Shown piece by piece: positions 23,612 through 36,625 of a stretch of 64,000 nucleotides of DNA. The DNA is taken from positions 744,001 to 808,000 of the forward strand of contig PZJY01000011.1 of NCBI GenBank assembly GCA_031472005.1, in the 5' to 3' direction. This DNA is from Tetracladium setigerum. Taxonomy: Eukaryota > Ascomycota > Leotiomycetes > Helotiales. Position 1 is the first letter of the stretch. The number at the start of each line of letters is the position of its first letter. The notes under the pieces are model-generated. The model was not told the DNA's origin, did no database searches, and saw only the letters and a list, made by a program, of their open reading frames with translations. Made by a program: the position numbers and the translations under genes.

Positions 23612-24131
23612 ATGATTCTTCCACAAGCTTTAGACACCACAGCGTCATCGCTCATCGAGAGCAGACAGCTCGGAGGAGGAAACTACAGATATCGCACTCG
23701 TCGTCGCACACCATGGACCTCATGGGGCCGATGGGTTCTCGCTGGAATATTGATCTTTTTCGGTGTCATTCTGATGTTTGCATTCTTGTACGTCATTTCC
23801 CCTCCTTCAAACCCCAACTCCACCAAAACCTTTGTTATTATTTTCTTCTCTCACCAACAGCTAGCTAACAAGATCTTTTCAATTGAATAGATGCATATCC
23901 CGTCGCCGCCGTCGTAGCCGTCAACTTCGCGCCGGTGCAACGCAAGCACCTATGTCGCAAGGCATCAATAACGACTATAATAACACGCAACAAGGCTATG
24001 GTCATCAAGCCGGTTACGCCAATGCGCCACCGCCAGGTTATAACAATAACGCTGGGATGGGAGGCGCTGGGGATTATTATGGACAGCAACAAGGTGGTGT
24101 GACGCAACCGGGCAATGCATATGTGAAGTAA
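23612..24131 (+). CDS. RCR-like small single-pass membrane protein
   Basis: Exons 23612..23787 and 23891..24131 flank a 103-nt intron and encode 138 residues (417 nt). Layout: a short N-terminal segment ending in a basic patch (YRYRTRRRTPWTSWGRW), one transmembrane helix (VLAGILIFFGVILMFAFLL), a juxtamembrane CISRRRRRSRQ cluster, then a Gln/Asn/Gly/Tyr-rich cytoplasmic tail (HQAGYANAPPPGYNNN) with PPPGY-type tyrosine motifs. This is the architecture of the RCR family (congo red resistance / chitin synthesis regulation). In yeast these proteins act in the endomembrane system and bind Rsp5-type ubiquitin ligases through PY motifs. Family assignment rests on architecture, so it could also be an unrelated small membrane protein. 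Confidence 0.7.
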
Positions 24132-25433
24132 AGGAGAGTAGAGACAAGAAAGGCTGGGGAGGATGAGGGGAAATTGTATGATTGACGATTTTGTGTATAT
24201 TTTGAGGAGGGGAATGAGTAATGAGTTGGAATTTTGTGGGATCGGTGTTTGGGTGGGAACTTTTATTACTATTGTAAACAAACTTGTACTGTAGATACAC
24301 ATATACCAATGGATATAATGATAGATATAATGCGAAACTTGCACAAAATGATTTGTGCACTACCCAATTCTGATTGGAGTATTGGTGATTTGAAACAGAG
24401 TAAATGGCAAGGAAGTTGTGAGCAACGACCCAATTTGATACATACAGACTCACTCGTAAACGCACGAATTGGATATTCAATGGTAGGTACAGAATAAGTT
24501 GAGATGATCAAGTCAATTGACATCCCAATAATCCGCGCAAGAGCAAGTCAATTTCACAAAAGCGTCGAAGCGCAACGCCGTACAGTACATTCCGTATATT
24601 CGCTTATCTCTCTTTCTCTACTATAAGTACCCGCGGTCAAATAGATAGATACCTAGGTACCTACATCCTAGCTGAGACGGCGCCAGCGAGAAATTTGTTG
24701 TACGAATTTGCCAAAGTTGGGGTTTCAAACGTAACGGGTTCGTACAGGAAAAGACTGTTTCGAATTTAGTTGGATGATTTTGATGTAGCACGAGAGAGCG
24801 AGCCTACTCGAGTAACCTAGGTATTATTCCTTGACCGAGAGGCTATGAGACAATTATTGGGCTGGTAATTCAATGTAAGGTAAGGGGGAGGGAGTGATGG
24901 GTTGGAAGATTAGGTACTTGATGTTAGTTAGCCTTGGTGGCGATGGTAGATTGGTTGGTGAGGTTTGGATGGAATGGGATTGGGATGGGATAGAGAGTTT
25001 GGGGGTTGATGTGTGAATGTTATGAGGGGAGAGAGGAGAGAGAGGTGGAATGAGGGGCCTTAAAATGGCTTTGGGCGCGTTAGGGAATGTGGGGGGATGG
25101 ACGGATTATGCACGTTTGTTTGTGTCTTTATGTAGGGCTGAGCGCGAAGAATGAAAAGCAGCAATATTAATTGTTCACAGAACAACGCCATCGAATACCT
25201 TGTACGATGTAAGAGTCAATCAAGTGGTACTGTACACAGTTCACGACGACAACACATAAGATTTCACACATAGCAAGATGGATGCAGGTATGTAATGGTT
25301 TGAGGTATCAGATTTATTGTCATTAATAAGGGCACCCCTCATATCTGAATCCCTCCTCTCCGTTCACATCAAACTTCCCCCAACGACAACGACCGACCAC
25401 AGAATCATAACAACATCAACTCTCAACTCAAAT
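24132..25433. other. Intergenic region between the RCR-like and GPI-protein genes
   Basis: Convergent 3' flanks. The stretch at 24645-24670 holds a TACCTAGGTACCTAC motif, and about 24880-25110 is G-rich on the plus strand. No gene seen. Confidence 0.5.
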
Positions 25434-26315
25434 TTACAAAAGGAAGGCAACGGCACCAATGACAACGGCAATCAAGCCGCTGACCTGGACAGCAGAGGCA
25501 GCGCCGGTGAAGGCTGGCTGAGTTGGGTAGACGGCACCGGTTGGTGCTGGTGCTGGGGTGAGATCAGCAAAGGTGGTTGGGGCAGCGTGACCGTAGGTAA
25601 CTGGTCCTCCGAGACCCTTGGTTGGCTTGCCTGCAACTGGGCTTGGGCCATAGACGGTAACGGTGGTCTGGACAGCCTGGCAGACGGCGGCCTTGGATGG
25701 CTCGACAAACCAAACAATTGGGGTGGCGTAGACAACGGTGGAGACGGTCTTGCAGAGAGTAGCAGTGGAGGTGGCGTGGAGGGTAACAGTGGTACCTGGG
25801 AGAGTAACGGTGGTGTTGGTGTAGCCGGAGGTTGGGTATGGGGCAATCGTTGGCTCGGGCTCGATGCAGTCACCGGTCAAGAAGAAGACTGGGGATTGAG
25901 CATAGATGACATAGGTGTTGGTGCCGTTGATGAAGTTGAGTTGCCATCCATAGTCGGAGGAGAGGTCGCATGGAATGCGGAGGTCGATGCTGAGATCATC
26001 GCGAGGAACGTTCTGTGCGAGCGACAAAACAGTTGGTGGCCAGTGGGCGGTCTGGAAGTTGGTGAGGTAGACGGAGAAGACCTCGGCGTCAGTGTCGACG
26101 GATGACCAGTCGATAGTAACGGTCTTTCCCTTAGCCACAGTCTGTGTGATGTTTGTGTTAGCGCGCCATGTATTTTCTTTTTATGTTATGTTATGAGAGG
26201 ATGGTGGTGGTGTTTTAAGGTTCTAACGTACGGCGTTGAGAGTTGGGGTCAACACCTCGAAGGCGGAGACGGAGGCAGCGAGCAGCGAAGCTGCGGCGAG
26301 GAGAGAGAATTGCAT
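25434..26315 (-). CDS. GPI-anchored Kre9/Knh1-like cell-wall protein
   Basis: Exons 26232..26315 and 25434..26141 flank a 90-nt intron (792 nt, 263 residues). A signal peptide (MQFSLLAAASLLAASVSA) is cut before FEVLTPTLNA. The Kre9/Knh1-type immunoglobulin-like domain follows (GKTVTIDWSSVDTDAEVFSV), as in the fungal Ser/Thr-rich GPI family PF10342. N-glycosylation sequons are seen in NGTNTY and TNTTVT. A Thr/Pro/Ala-rich stalk (ATSTATLCKTVSTVVYATP) leads to a C-terminal hydrophobic tail (VSGLIAVVIGAVAFLL) that serves as a GPI signal, with small residues (GAAS) just before it. The protein should be anchored in the plasma membrane or wall; Kre9-like proteins contribute to beta-1,6-glucan assembly in yeast, which is not shown for this family member. 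Confidence 0.85.
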
Positions 26316-29300
26316 TATGAATTAGGGTAAAGAGTGTAAGTTGGCAGAGCCGGTGTAAAAGAACGTGGGAGGCAAAAAGCCGAAAGTTTGGATGGGAAGA
26401 TGGGTAAGGAGTTGGTGGTAGAGAGAGGGAGAGGAAAGGAAAACAAACGATGGCACGAGGGGACGATCACCTTTAAAGTCGGGGAAGCAAAGGGGAGATT
26501 GCGCGCCAGCTCGCGTCGAGGGAGCGAAGGGGGGAGAAGGGAAGGCGGGCTGCCTTGTTCGGACCTAATTTCAGATTAGCTACTAGGTATCTGCAAGATT
26601 GGCAGTCGATTGGCATGGTCTCGTCAGGGGGAGTTAGTCTTGGAGAAGCTATACAAAATACCCGATTCGCTAATTTCGCGCCTTGGCAGGGGAAATGGCA
26701 CAATCCCCCAGACTCCAAGTTGACCAACTCGGCCGTGAATGGTCTCACCGTCTGCAAGCGCCACTGGGTAAATTAGGGTTGGAAGGTGTGATTGGGTTGC
26801 TGCTCGTGTTGGAATGATCCAGTCAGGGTACCAGAAGGACGAGAAATGTTCAAGATGCGGCTAGGCGGAGAGGACAAACGGGTTCCAACTCCCATTAATA
26901 TTGCAGTATGGACTTGAACGAGTCGTCCTGGCGGTTGTGGTTGTGACTGTTCGGCGGGTAATATCAACATAAGATTGATTTTGTCCAAGCTGACTGCTCT
27001 GATGGATGATGGCTGAGGATGATGACCGCATTAATCATTAAAGCAGTCTGTATTCCCCCATGGAAAATTCTTGTCAGATCGCACAGCTCGTACCACTCCT
27101 TGTTCAGGCGTATCCTCCAGATGAACGGCCGTTTGATCACCATGATCTGGCAAGGTTTTGCTTGAGCAGCAGTATCCCCGGGTCCACCGAGTTGACTTTC
27201 TTCCTCATTTCGTCGGTTCCCTTAGCCGAGGAAATTGGGTCGCTCATTTCCGTCGACTCCCCTTCCTTAATTCCACCACCACCAACAATTCCAAGAGGAA
27301 ATGCCTATCATTAAATTCTCCATGCAGTTGTATGAGAATCCAGCGCGCTGGAATTGATGTCGTTTTTGTTTGTCAAATCAAGTACACGACGTAACAGTGC
27401 TGACTTCTGTGATCCAAGACGTTGTAATTTTAAACGGTCTTGGAAGCTGGGGGTGTGACGAGATTTGACAAAACGCCGACCACCCGCAGCTCAATTTGGG
27501 CCTCTTTTCCATCCAGTGGCACAGCAAAACACACGAGATTTGATTTTGGGGGCGGGCCGCTTCTGGAACTTTGGGTTGCAAGGGATATCGAAAAGTGCGT
27601 GAATTTTCCCCTTTTCTATTGTTGGTGTTAGAAGGCTTTCCTGTGAAAGCCATGAAAGCCCAGAGCCTTTGCTGTCTTGGGCTCTGGCTTGGTTGTGGAT
27701 GCCCGGAGTTGGCAAAAACAATACGAATGAAGATCCCAACTTCCTGGATAAATCCCAGATTTTCTGCTCTTTCTCATCTGTTGCTGCTGTGCCTTCTCTT
27801 CTTCTTTTTACTGAACACTCTGTTGGAAGCCCGAACCTTCCCCTCATCGAAGCTGTTGCGCTTACGCCTGACTGCCCATAACGAGATACAGAACAAGTGA
27901 GATCTCGAAGATTCCGCCTGGAATAAGTAAAGCAACAACCAAGCCACTTGGGTTCCCATCGTGACGCATTGTTTATGCCCAAAGATCTTGGAATACGTGC
28001 TAATAGTCTATCAGTTCTCTGGTTGGCAAACCCACTCTCTCAGAATAGCTCTCCAGTGCATGTCAAACAACACTATTGATGCCAACAACAGACAAGAAAC
28101 GGAACGGACTTGGTACGAGAATTTCTGGAGCCATCACCCAGTTCTGCGAGAGGAGGAACACCACATCGATATGATCTGTCTATTGGAGAAAACTTCCTCG
28201 GAATCTCACAGTATGGATTTGGAAACAACAATGACCATCATTTGTAAAGGATCTCTTCTGCCTTCGTCCCATTGCGCCTGGATGGTTCTCTCAACAATTT
28301 GCTGAAGCGAGAACGAAATACATGAAGGAAAGCAAGTGGTTTCTGCCGTCCCCTGGGCGCAAGTTGCTTGAAGTTGAAGGTCGAAAGATGAAGGCAGTTC
28401 TTCAAGACGACCGACAGGATTACACCGCCGCGAGAGCACTCAGAAGTTTGCGCCTCTTAGCATGATATTCTTCCTTCAACTTGATGGAGGCAGGAGTTCC
28501 CGTTAGAAAGGTTTTAACCTTTCTCGTCTTGCACAGCTTTTGGGACTACTCTCGGGAGTAGGACGAAAGAGAGCAAGAAACGAAACGCTTCCTGAAAGAT
28601 GTTTGATCAGGAAGTACTCCTTGCAATGGTCTGATCGGACACACGGTTCTCGGTCATCGTGAGTGGCTTTCTTCTGGTTCTCTTGGTTCCTCCATTGTCG
28701 CCTTTTGTTTTCGAATTTCGGGTTGTGCTGGCAGGTGCTAGTTCTCTTGGCATGCGATCCTCTTGATGGATCATGGAAGGATGATCTCAATTAACTTGGT
28801 CTTGCTACTCATGACTGCCCTTTTCAACACAGCTTGTGGAGATTTAAACAAAGGTGAAGGCGGTGTACATCGACACAGGTTCTCAACAGGGCAACTTCAA
28901 ACACCAGCCTCACGTTTCCAGCAAGCATGGCCATACACCATTTCCTGTAACAACGAATAGGATTTCGATGATAAATATTTTCAAAAAGCTGTCTCTCCCA
29001 TATGGCATACGACATCATCCACCGCAAATAGGACTCTGCGCTCGTCGATGTCCTCGATTCGAAGCCAAACCTCCTCAAGGACAAACCACAGCAACAGGTG
29101 GCAATCGCAATATACCTTAACTCAAGAGCAACTGATCCGATGTTAATCTTCTTGCCTATCAAGAAAATCAGTACGAATTCCTGCGACCATATCTACGAAT
29201 TTATCAACGACCTATCCCCATCTACCGTCAAGCACATTCATTTGCGTCTCCCGAATCTTTCCAGTCTATTTTAAACTGAATCTGACAGCTTTGCCGCTAG

Positions 29301-30023
29301 AGCTTGAGATTCCGCACTACTGACAGTATTCAATCGGGTGAGAAATGGCAGGCACATCTAGAAAGCTTCGGAAATCCATCACAAACCTCACGAACTTCCA
29401 ATTCGTCGCATCTGACAAAAAAACCTCGACCGTCTCCCACAAGTCTATGCCGCACAGGAGTTTACCAAACTTCGGTATACCTAGCGTATTAGAAGAAAGA
29501 AAAAAACCACAAGGGGCTCTTAGGTCAGGTCAGACCACTTGCTGAACTTGGGACATAGTGTTGGGTTGAGGCAATCCACTATTATTGTGCAGTACATGCA
29601 TACCATGGGGCAGGATATGAAAGAGTGCTATGATTGATCAATGCTACGCAATTTTCGAGAAATAAGAACAAGTTAGATTCTAGTAGATTTTCTTTATTGT
29701 GATTGGGTAGGTAGCGGGACTGATTATTTATATACGATGTTCTTTCTTCCTTCCCTTAATTATTTATGCCAAGACAATGTCCTACTTCATTTCACTCCCA
29801 CACACACTCCCACCAACGAACCCATCCTCTTCCCCCACAACCTCCAATTTAACCCTCTATCATACATACATCCTTCTTTCCCCCATCTACCCCTCCCTCC
29901 GATTTCACCCAGCAGAGCAAACATGACCCTCTACCCAACCAGTATTTCTACCATCTTCTTAGCCAAGTTTGGCCAGGAAAGTGTAGTGATTTTTTTATAC
30001 ACATATACTCCAAAAACTACATT
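26316..30023. other. Long gene-poor region (3.7 kb)
   Basis: No frame here has a recognisable domain, a good start context and plausible splicing together. The last 250 nt (about 29790-29915) are C-rich. I see no transposon terminal repeats. Confidence 0.5.
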
Positions 30024-31154
30024 CTATCTCCCACCCGCAAGCCACACAGCCAAATTTTGTATAGAACGCACCCTAACAACAGCATGTTCTTCGAACAAGT
30101 CATCGACTGTTTGAGTTGGACAATCCTCCAATCTAGGGATATCAGTCGCGACTTCATCGACATCGAGCAGCACCGGATTCCAGCCTGCATCTACAGCCCC
30201 GACGACATCCTTAGCGTACTCATCACCGACGTACACTTTTCGCCACGTTTTGCTATCCGCCTCAGCTTCAGCAGGGCTTCTTCTTCCACCATCACCGGTA
30301 TCATGTCGAATGGTGAGAACCCGCGATAACATGACTTCAGCGGCATTGAAAATACGACCATCCGGTTTCTCAACCCCAACATCATAGGACATGCAATGAA
30401 AGTCAATATCATAATCTTGCAGCTCTTGTCCCACAACTGCACTTCGATTCATTACGTCGTCGTCGGTGGACTCGGTACCGTGACTGCCGTACCGCAAGGG
30501 ACTGATGTTAAGACCAAATGATGAGAGGATACTTGGAACGCGATCATCAGAATTAGTGACGACCCCAATGACAATTCTGTCGAAGCGTCTGTGAGGAGGG
30601 GAGATTTGCTGCTTTTGCTTTAGTGTTTTGAGGGCTGATACGAGGTTTGGTTCGATGTTGTATCCTTCGTTAGATGAGAAGCGGTGGAGGAGTTTCGGGG
30701 CTAGATCTTTAGGTAGATTGTTGTTGTTGTCTATTAGAGGTGTGAATGTTTTGTGGATAACCTGAAAGCAAAACATATTAGTAGTTAAACATCAAATAAA
30801 CATGAGCATACTCATTCGGGCTGCTCGCTAAAGTATCATGTAATAGTTTGTAGAACCTTTCACAACTCTCAACTGACTCCATCGAAAAGAACGACATATC
30901 AAGCAAAGGGAGGCAAAAAAACCCACATTTTCCCACCACCTCGTCGCACCAAGCCCAGTCGCCCTCCCATAATTTGGATTCAACTTCATTTCATCTTTGA
31001 ACGCTGCGCGGAAAGATGATTGAAGCTGCTCGTCGCTGAAACCAGCCAGGCCGCATTTTCGGGCAATTTCGCCGTATTGCTGCGCGATTGGGCGTTTGGG
31101 GCGGAATAATGTGCCAAATGCATCGAAGCATAGGAGGAGATTGGGTTTTGTCAT
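30024..31154 (-). CDS. HAD-superfamily hydrolase (HDHD3-like)
   Basis: Exons 30927..31154 and 30024..30761 flank a 165-nt intron and encode 321 residues (966 nt). The splice joins RWWENV to IHKTFTPL. HAD motifs are complete: motif I CFDAFGTLF (nucleophile Asp; the usual second Asp position is Phe-Gly, as in HDHD3-type proteins), motif II VVTNSD, motif III Lys in VGVEKPDGRIF, and motif IV YVGDEYAKDVVGA. A helical cap lies between motifs I and II. This suggests a phosphatase or dehalogenase-like hydrolase acting on a small metabolite, substrate unknown, with no targeting signal visible. The start codon is preceded on the transcript by C18 and then AAAAA. Confidence 0.88.
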
Positions 31155-31159
31155 TTTTT

Positions 31160-31177
31160 GGGGGGGGGGGGGGGGGG
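31160..31177. repeat. G18 homopolymer (C18 on the transcript) in the HAD gene leader
   Basis: Eighteen consecutive G on the plus strand, ending five bases before the ATG of the minus-strand HAD gene. It is the longest homopolymer I noticed in the window, and its true length is uncertain because shorter G/C runs here appear contracted. Confidence 0.9.
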
Positions 31178-31870
31178 ATTTGAATTTGGATTTGGATCTG
31201 GCTTTGATGATATGAGAGAGTTGGAGTATACCTACCAAACTACTCGAGTAGAAGTGCCGTGGTGTGATATCATAGTTGGCGCCTAAGGCAGAAATATATC
31301 GTTTTTACTATGCCGGGCAGTTTAAGAAGAATTGGGGTTACGATTGGAACAACGATTTTGTTCTGAAGGTAAAATTGTTATGAAAGAGGGGAGGGGACGA
31401 ATGATTATTGAGCGAACTGTGAGGGAGCTGAGAGATTTTCAGTTTACTGTTGTTTTTCTTGAATAACTTGAGGATTCTAGCTGTGAGGTTTGGTATCTTC
31501 TTTCGGTATAGGTTGAATGCATAAGAGCGCGAGTAGGAAACTTTAAATAGAACTTCTCTTGTGGAGATAATAAGGGGAAATCATAGGAAGAAGTGAGTGT
31601 CAATTCTTTGGTACAAATTGAACAGGTACAAACTGAGAGCGTGGATAGCTTGGCGATAATATCCTCCAACACGCTTCAATTTTTTCACCGCAAGATTTTT
31701 ATGACTTTTTGAAGACAAGTATTGAAGTCATGATTCATGATCATTAAATCTTTATGGCATACTATGTATGCAACCTCATTATTGATTAAATATTTTTTCA
31801 CATATCCATCACGATGAATGATTCCATTTCATCCTCCCCGTGTGTCCTTCTACCTACCCACCCCAAGCAT
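31178..31870. other. Intergenic region upstream of the HAD gene
   Basis: Promoter side of the HAD gene and 3' flank of the LVIVD-repeat gene. No gene recognised; AT-rich around 31690-31800. Confidence 0.5.
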
Positions 31871-34203
31871 TTAAGCAGGGGTAGGAGTTGGCAAACACGA
31901 ACATGCGGAACTAACTCTCGAAATGACATTTCCAGTGCAAGCGGCCTGTGCATATGGAACAACCTTATCCACAACAGCGGTGAAAGTCTTAGTGAACTCG
32001 CCACAGAACTTTTGGGATTCCTCCAAACGACCAGGGATGGTGTTGGCACGGAGAGCGCGAAGGCAGTTATCGGCATTGCAGGTCTTGGGCTTGCACTTGG
32101 GCTTGGAGGTCATCTTGACGACGAAGGCACCACGGTCGAGCGTGTTGACGAAGATGAAGCCGGATTTGAAATAGGCGTATGAGGCCCAGGTTCCGTAATA
32201 GTCTACGAGGCCGCCGCCGGGGAGATCGTCGTCTTCGGGTAGATGTCGAAGTAGGCGATTTCGCAGACGGAGTTTCCGGTTGGGTCTTCGGGGATGGAGG
32301 AGACGTCGTAGACACGGACACCAGCTGCGTAATTGGATTCTGGGGGTAGAGCTTAGTGGGGGTTTCATTGTAGAGAAGGGGTGTTGGTTGGTTCAACTTA
32401 CGGTAGGAGAGACCGTCAATGATATATTGGTTGTGATCGATACCCTTGACCGTGGCCTTGTACAAACCAGTGTTCTTTGGGTGCTCGAGATCAGAGATAT
32501 CCCAGATGTAGGTCACAGGATATTGATCAGCAGCTGGTCCAGCGAACTCTTCCTCGTCAATTTCGTCATCCATGAGAAGATAGTGTTGGTTTTTGACGTC
32601 CAAAACCCAACCCTGAAGAGCGTGTTAGTTTCTTCTCTTATACAAATTCAAGGAGGTCGGAAAGTGTCTATGGTCACGTGACGCATATAGCGACTCTAAT
32701 CGACGAGGAAATTGGGGAATGGCTTACTTGATGAGTATAGGTGGCACCCTCGTATGAAGTGATGGAGATGATCTTGGAAGCGTTCTTGTTGGTCACATCA
32801 TAGATGGTGAGGGTGTCCTCATTATAACCGCTGAAGAAGAGGGGTTAGCACAATCGTATTTGGAAACGTCGCGACCTGCTAGGTTTCGTTCATGTATACG
32901 TACTAGCAAATATCACGTCCCTCATATCTCTTATCTGGTCCGTGATACACCAAGCATTGGGCCTAGAATTTGTTAGTGAACGAACACTTAGTGGTATTAG
33001 GACTGAGAAAATTTACATCGTGAACATATCCATCATCACCATTGCAACCAAGAGGCACTGGATTGGAAGGGTCTTTTAAATCGAAGAAGATAAGACCAGC
33101 CTTGCATGCGCTTGAACGGGGAGCAGCTCCGACAGCGACACCATATTCCAACTCCTCGTTGACGACAACGTTGTGAGTTCGTCCTTGAGGAAGACCCTTG
33201 AAGATGCTGGTAACATCCTTCTCGTTGGTCCATGCAACAGGAGCATCAGCGAGCTTGATAGTGAGGAGCTGATACACGTTAGAGTGATTTTTGCGAATCT
33301 CGCTCCATATGTTAAAGACGTACCTTGGCCATATCCACAATTTGGATACCGTGGTTGCGAAGCTCAGAACCAATCAAGACGTAGTGCTTGTACCCACGAA
33401 TTTCCTTCCAGAGAGAGTTCTCGGAGATATCGGCTGGGGGTGGTCTGCAATGTCATTAGTAGGAAAATTTTGAGTTCATCGAAGAGATTGCTTACAGAAA
33501 TGCAAGGTGAACCATCTTTCCGGTGCTGAGAATTTCGATGAAAGCAGTTCCATCGTACATTCCAGAGGCTGTAATTAATTAATTAAAGGAAGTTGTCAAG
33601 TCAATTGCTAGTTTTCAGGACTTACCAATGAACTCTCGCTTAGAGATAGGATCAGTCCATCCCCAGGCAGAAGATCCCGTTTGGTCATAGACAGGATCTG
33701 AGTTTGGCGAACCAAGGGTGGCATGGTTGATGAAATCGTAGAGATCCATCTGTCAATCGTCAGTCGAGTTTCATGTAGTGTGGAATACGGTTGGTTTGCA
33801 CTCACGTTCTTGCACTTGAAGGTGTGGAGCTTGTCTCCCTTGATCGCCTCGGCCACACCATTGACGCACTTGGTGTAATTGAGTCTTGGGTAGACAGTGG
33901 TATCAAGGTTACCGGTCTCGAGAAGGGTTTTGAACAGATTCTATGAAGTGTTAATAAACCAAATTCCACATGTTGGAAAGGAGAGATGTGGAGGAGGAAC
34001 GCACCATCTTTCTGCCCATCATCTCCTCGTGAATGACACCATTTTCGTACAATCCTACAGCATTGAATCAGAATTGTTTCCCTCGGTTTCCATGAAAGAA
34101 CTTGTCACTTACGGGCAGCGCGCTCCTGGTCCTTGGCCTTCTCCTTTCCCAAGGCCGAAGCAGCAAGGGACAAAACGCCCACGGCAGCAGTGGCAAAACG
34201 CAT
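31871..34203 (-). CDS. Secreted LVIVD-repeat (choice-of-anchor B type) protein, one frame break
   Basis: I count eleven exons. The start MRFATAAVGVLSLAASALG is a signal peptide. Later exons give the beta-propeller-like repeats: WKEIRGYKHYVLIGSELRN, HGIQIVDMAK, FKGLPQGRTHNVVVNEE, GCNGDDGYVHDAQC, TIYDVTNKNASKII, and VTYIWDISDLEHPKNTG. The Cys-rich tail (CKPKTCNADNCLRALRA ... SSACSCLPTPTPA) is one often attached to secreted fungal proteins. In the last exon AYFDIYP must pass to EDDDLPGGGLVDYYG. The frame breaks at the GGG of 32237-32239 (CCC on the coding strand), and one extra C repairs it. Without it the protein ends before the Cys-rich tail. Function unknown; likely extracellular or wall-associated. 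No catalytic motif is evident. Confidence 0.82.
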
Positions 34204-35416
34204 GATGAAGTCTTTTGAACTGGTCAAGATGGATTGACAGTAGACACAGACCGAGAGACAAAGAGGTGTTTTGAGAGGATTACTTTGCAATAAGCCTTGC
34301 CCGGAACGCAAGCGAAATCAAGCAAACCAAGCAGGCTTGGGCTCTTTATACCTCCTGCAGCTTCTCTGCACGGAAGGAAAAGAAGGCCAAAATAAATGAA
34401 AATCATCATGGCAATCGTCTAGGTTTGTTGATAGCTAGCATGGCTACCATGTCGGCGACCTTGTCAGTACAACCACTTGACCCCAGAATGGAAGGTCGGA
34501 AATGCTTGGCGTGTGTCTCGGTCTTGGCGAGAGGGCCGAGGATGCCATCGCTGATTGGCGGGTACCTGCCTCGTTAAGGTTCTGTGATAAGAAGCTTCAA
34601 AGGAAAGCTTAAGACTCACCAGCTGATAGGCTCAAGAGGGAAGTTCATCGTCCCGAGGGTGGCGGCGGAGAGGAGCAAGAAGCGTGATAGCACGGGGACG
34701 GTTGAATACATTTTTGGAGGCGTTGAAAATTATGGAGTGAAGTTGGAATTCACTCCCCAAGGAGGAAGGAGACCGAACTTGGCACGGCTTCCCCGCCTTC
34801 CTCGATGTGACCATCAGGTAGTTGCAGTAGTTGAATAGAGGAGCTAAACACCAATAAATATGCATGTACCGTAGCATAACATGAAGATCGAGTTCCAAGT
34901 GTGACTGGCCATTGACTTGTGACCGTGACCACGACGATCGGTGATGACCCGAACGGCCGAAAGACAAGATAGATGCAAGCCCTCAAAAACGGTCTTCTTA
35001 TCCGATACGATTGTCACTGCATGCTTGGCTGCTCCATCCATTCTCACTCAGCAATTCAAGATCTTGCCCAGATATTGATTCGGATGAACCGGTCCCAAAA
35101 TACTGGAGGCAGTCCTAGGTGACTTGGCGATACTGGACCTATGCGGACGACTAGTAGTAGAAGAAGAGGTCAACTTTCAAACCGTGGTGGAGCTTTGGAC
35201 GCGACGATGAATTGCCAAAAATGAAAAGAAAAGCGAAAGAGATGTGTGTATCACTGATGAGTGCAGAAAGAAGTAAGTAACATTGAAGTAAGTGAAGTCC
35301 TAGAAGGTAGAAAAATAAAATACGAGTACGACCGCAGCATTCATGTAGAGTAAACTCAGTAGTGACCTCGGTGAAACTGGATTGGTTATTCTCTTCCGAA
35401 CTTCTTCAACTTCTGA

Positions 35417-35440
35417 GGGAGAAAGAGAGAGAGAGAGAGA
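35417..35440. repeat. GA-rich microsatellite
   Basis: Mostly (GA)n with an AAA interruption at the left end. No evident function. Confidence 0.8.
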
Positions 35441-36557
35441 AAGATAAGAGAATCGTCTGTGTGTCAATAAACTTGGCCCAAGAACTGGAGAAGTGGCGTT
35501 GATATAATACTTGGTACAACAGAAAACGTTCATGCGTGCAGCAGCTTACAAATTCCACGCCAGGAACACAGGTACTGATTGTACTTGTAGTCTTGTACAA
35601 CTTGCGATTGTATACTGAGTAAATGTAGCACCAAACTGTTGGAATCTGCTAATTCACGTTATAATAGTTGTACCGTTTAACTAATCATGTGATTGATGCC
35701 TCCTCTGGTTCGTAGAACCAGAAGTTAATTCATCAGACGAGAACGTACCTCATTCCTGCACCCTCCTCTAAGAGGAAGAAATAAGAAATATTACGCATGT
35801 GCAATTTCAGTCAAGATACTCCGTGCTAAATCCAACCTCTCACTCACATATATCCTCTCACGAGCCAACAATCCAACGACAGATTGAGGAATTGACAGAA
35901 TAGTTTTTGCAACTTAGAACATCAATGGGAGTGTTGCTTCGAAGCATGTTTTCTTCGTCTGCCTAGCTTGCTCGGTTTTGGTTCGCATCACTGGATGCTT
36001 GAAAAGGCACGAAGAGTACTGCTGCAAAACAATGCCAGAACGACGACAAAAATGCAAAATTGGTCTCTCTGGTGATGACACCCCAACACGAGGAGAGAAA
36101 AATGTCAATAACGTGAAATTCCCACGAGATGTATACTTTCTAGGCTCTCTAGGCTTTTAACAATATTTTCGTAGGCACAATATAAAGCCTCTTCATCATC
36201 TAAGGCGTTCCTCGTTCTATAATCAATTCAACGAAGGCCTCGAGAGCGTAAATTCAAGGATCAAGAGATAAATTAGCGTAGGGATAGTTAAGATTAATAC
36301 TAGCCTCTAGCCTAAGAGTATATTTATATACGAACTTAATAAGATATCGTATCCAAGATATCAGTTCTATATATATTATCCAATCCCATCATGTCACACT
36401 ATAATTGTTGATAAAGAAAGAGGAGGCGAGTTCCGATTCAATTTCAGGGGAAATGAGAAATAATGCGAATGACAAAGTGACTCTGGGATTCGGAAAGTTT
36501 ATTGATCAAAGCGGTCACAGGTGGCAGAAAATCGCGGGGCATTTTCTCTCATACTGT

Positions 36558-36564
36558 TGACTCA
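36558..36564 (+). promoter_or_regulatory. TGACTCA, CPC1/Gcn4-type site upstream of HIS7
   Basis: A perfect TGACTCA about 100 nt before the HIS7 start, with a weaker TGACTCT at 36478. In ascomycetes the bZIP activator CPC1 (Gcn4) binds TGACTCA and induces histidine-pathway genes on amino-acid limitation. Binding here is inferred. Confidence 0.75.
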
Positions 36565-36625
36565 CGACAATCTTTTGGTTTACTTCTTCTTACAAAGAAC
36601 ACCACAATTGAACCTGCATCTTAGT

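Noticed and set aside
25317..26105. 262-residue open frame opposite the GPI-anchored protein gene
   Set aside because: It is the antisense of a Thr/Pro/Ala-rich coding region, giving a Gly/Trp-rich artefact with no domain.
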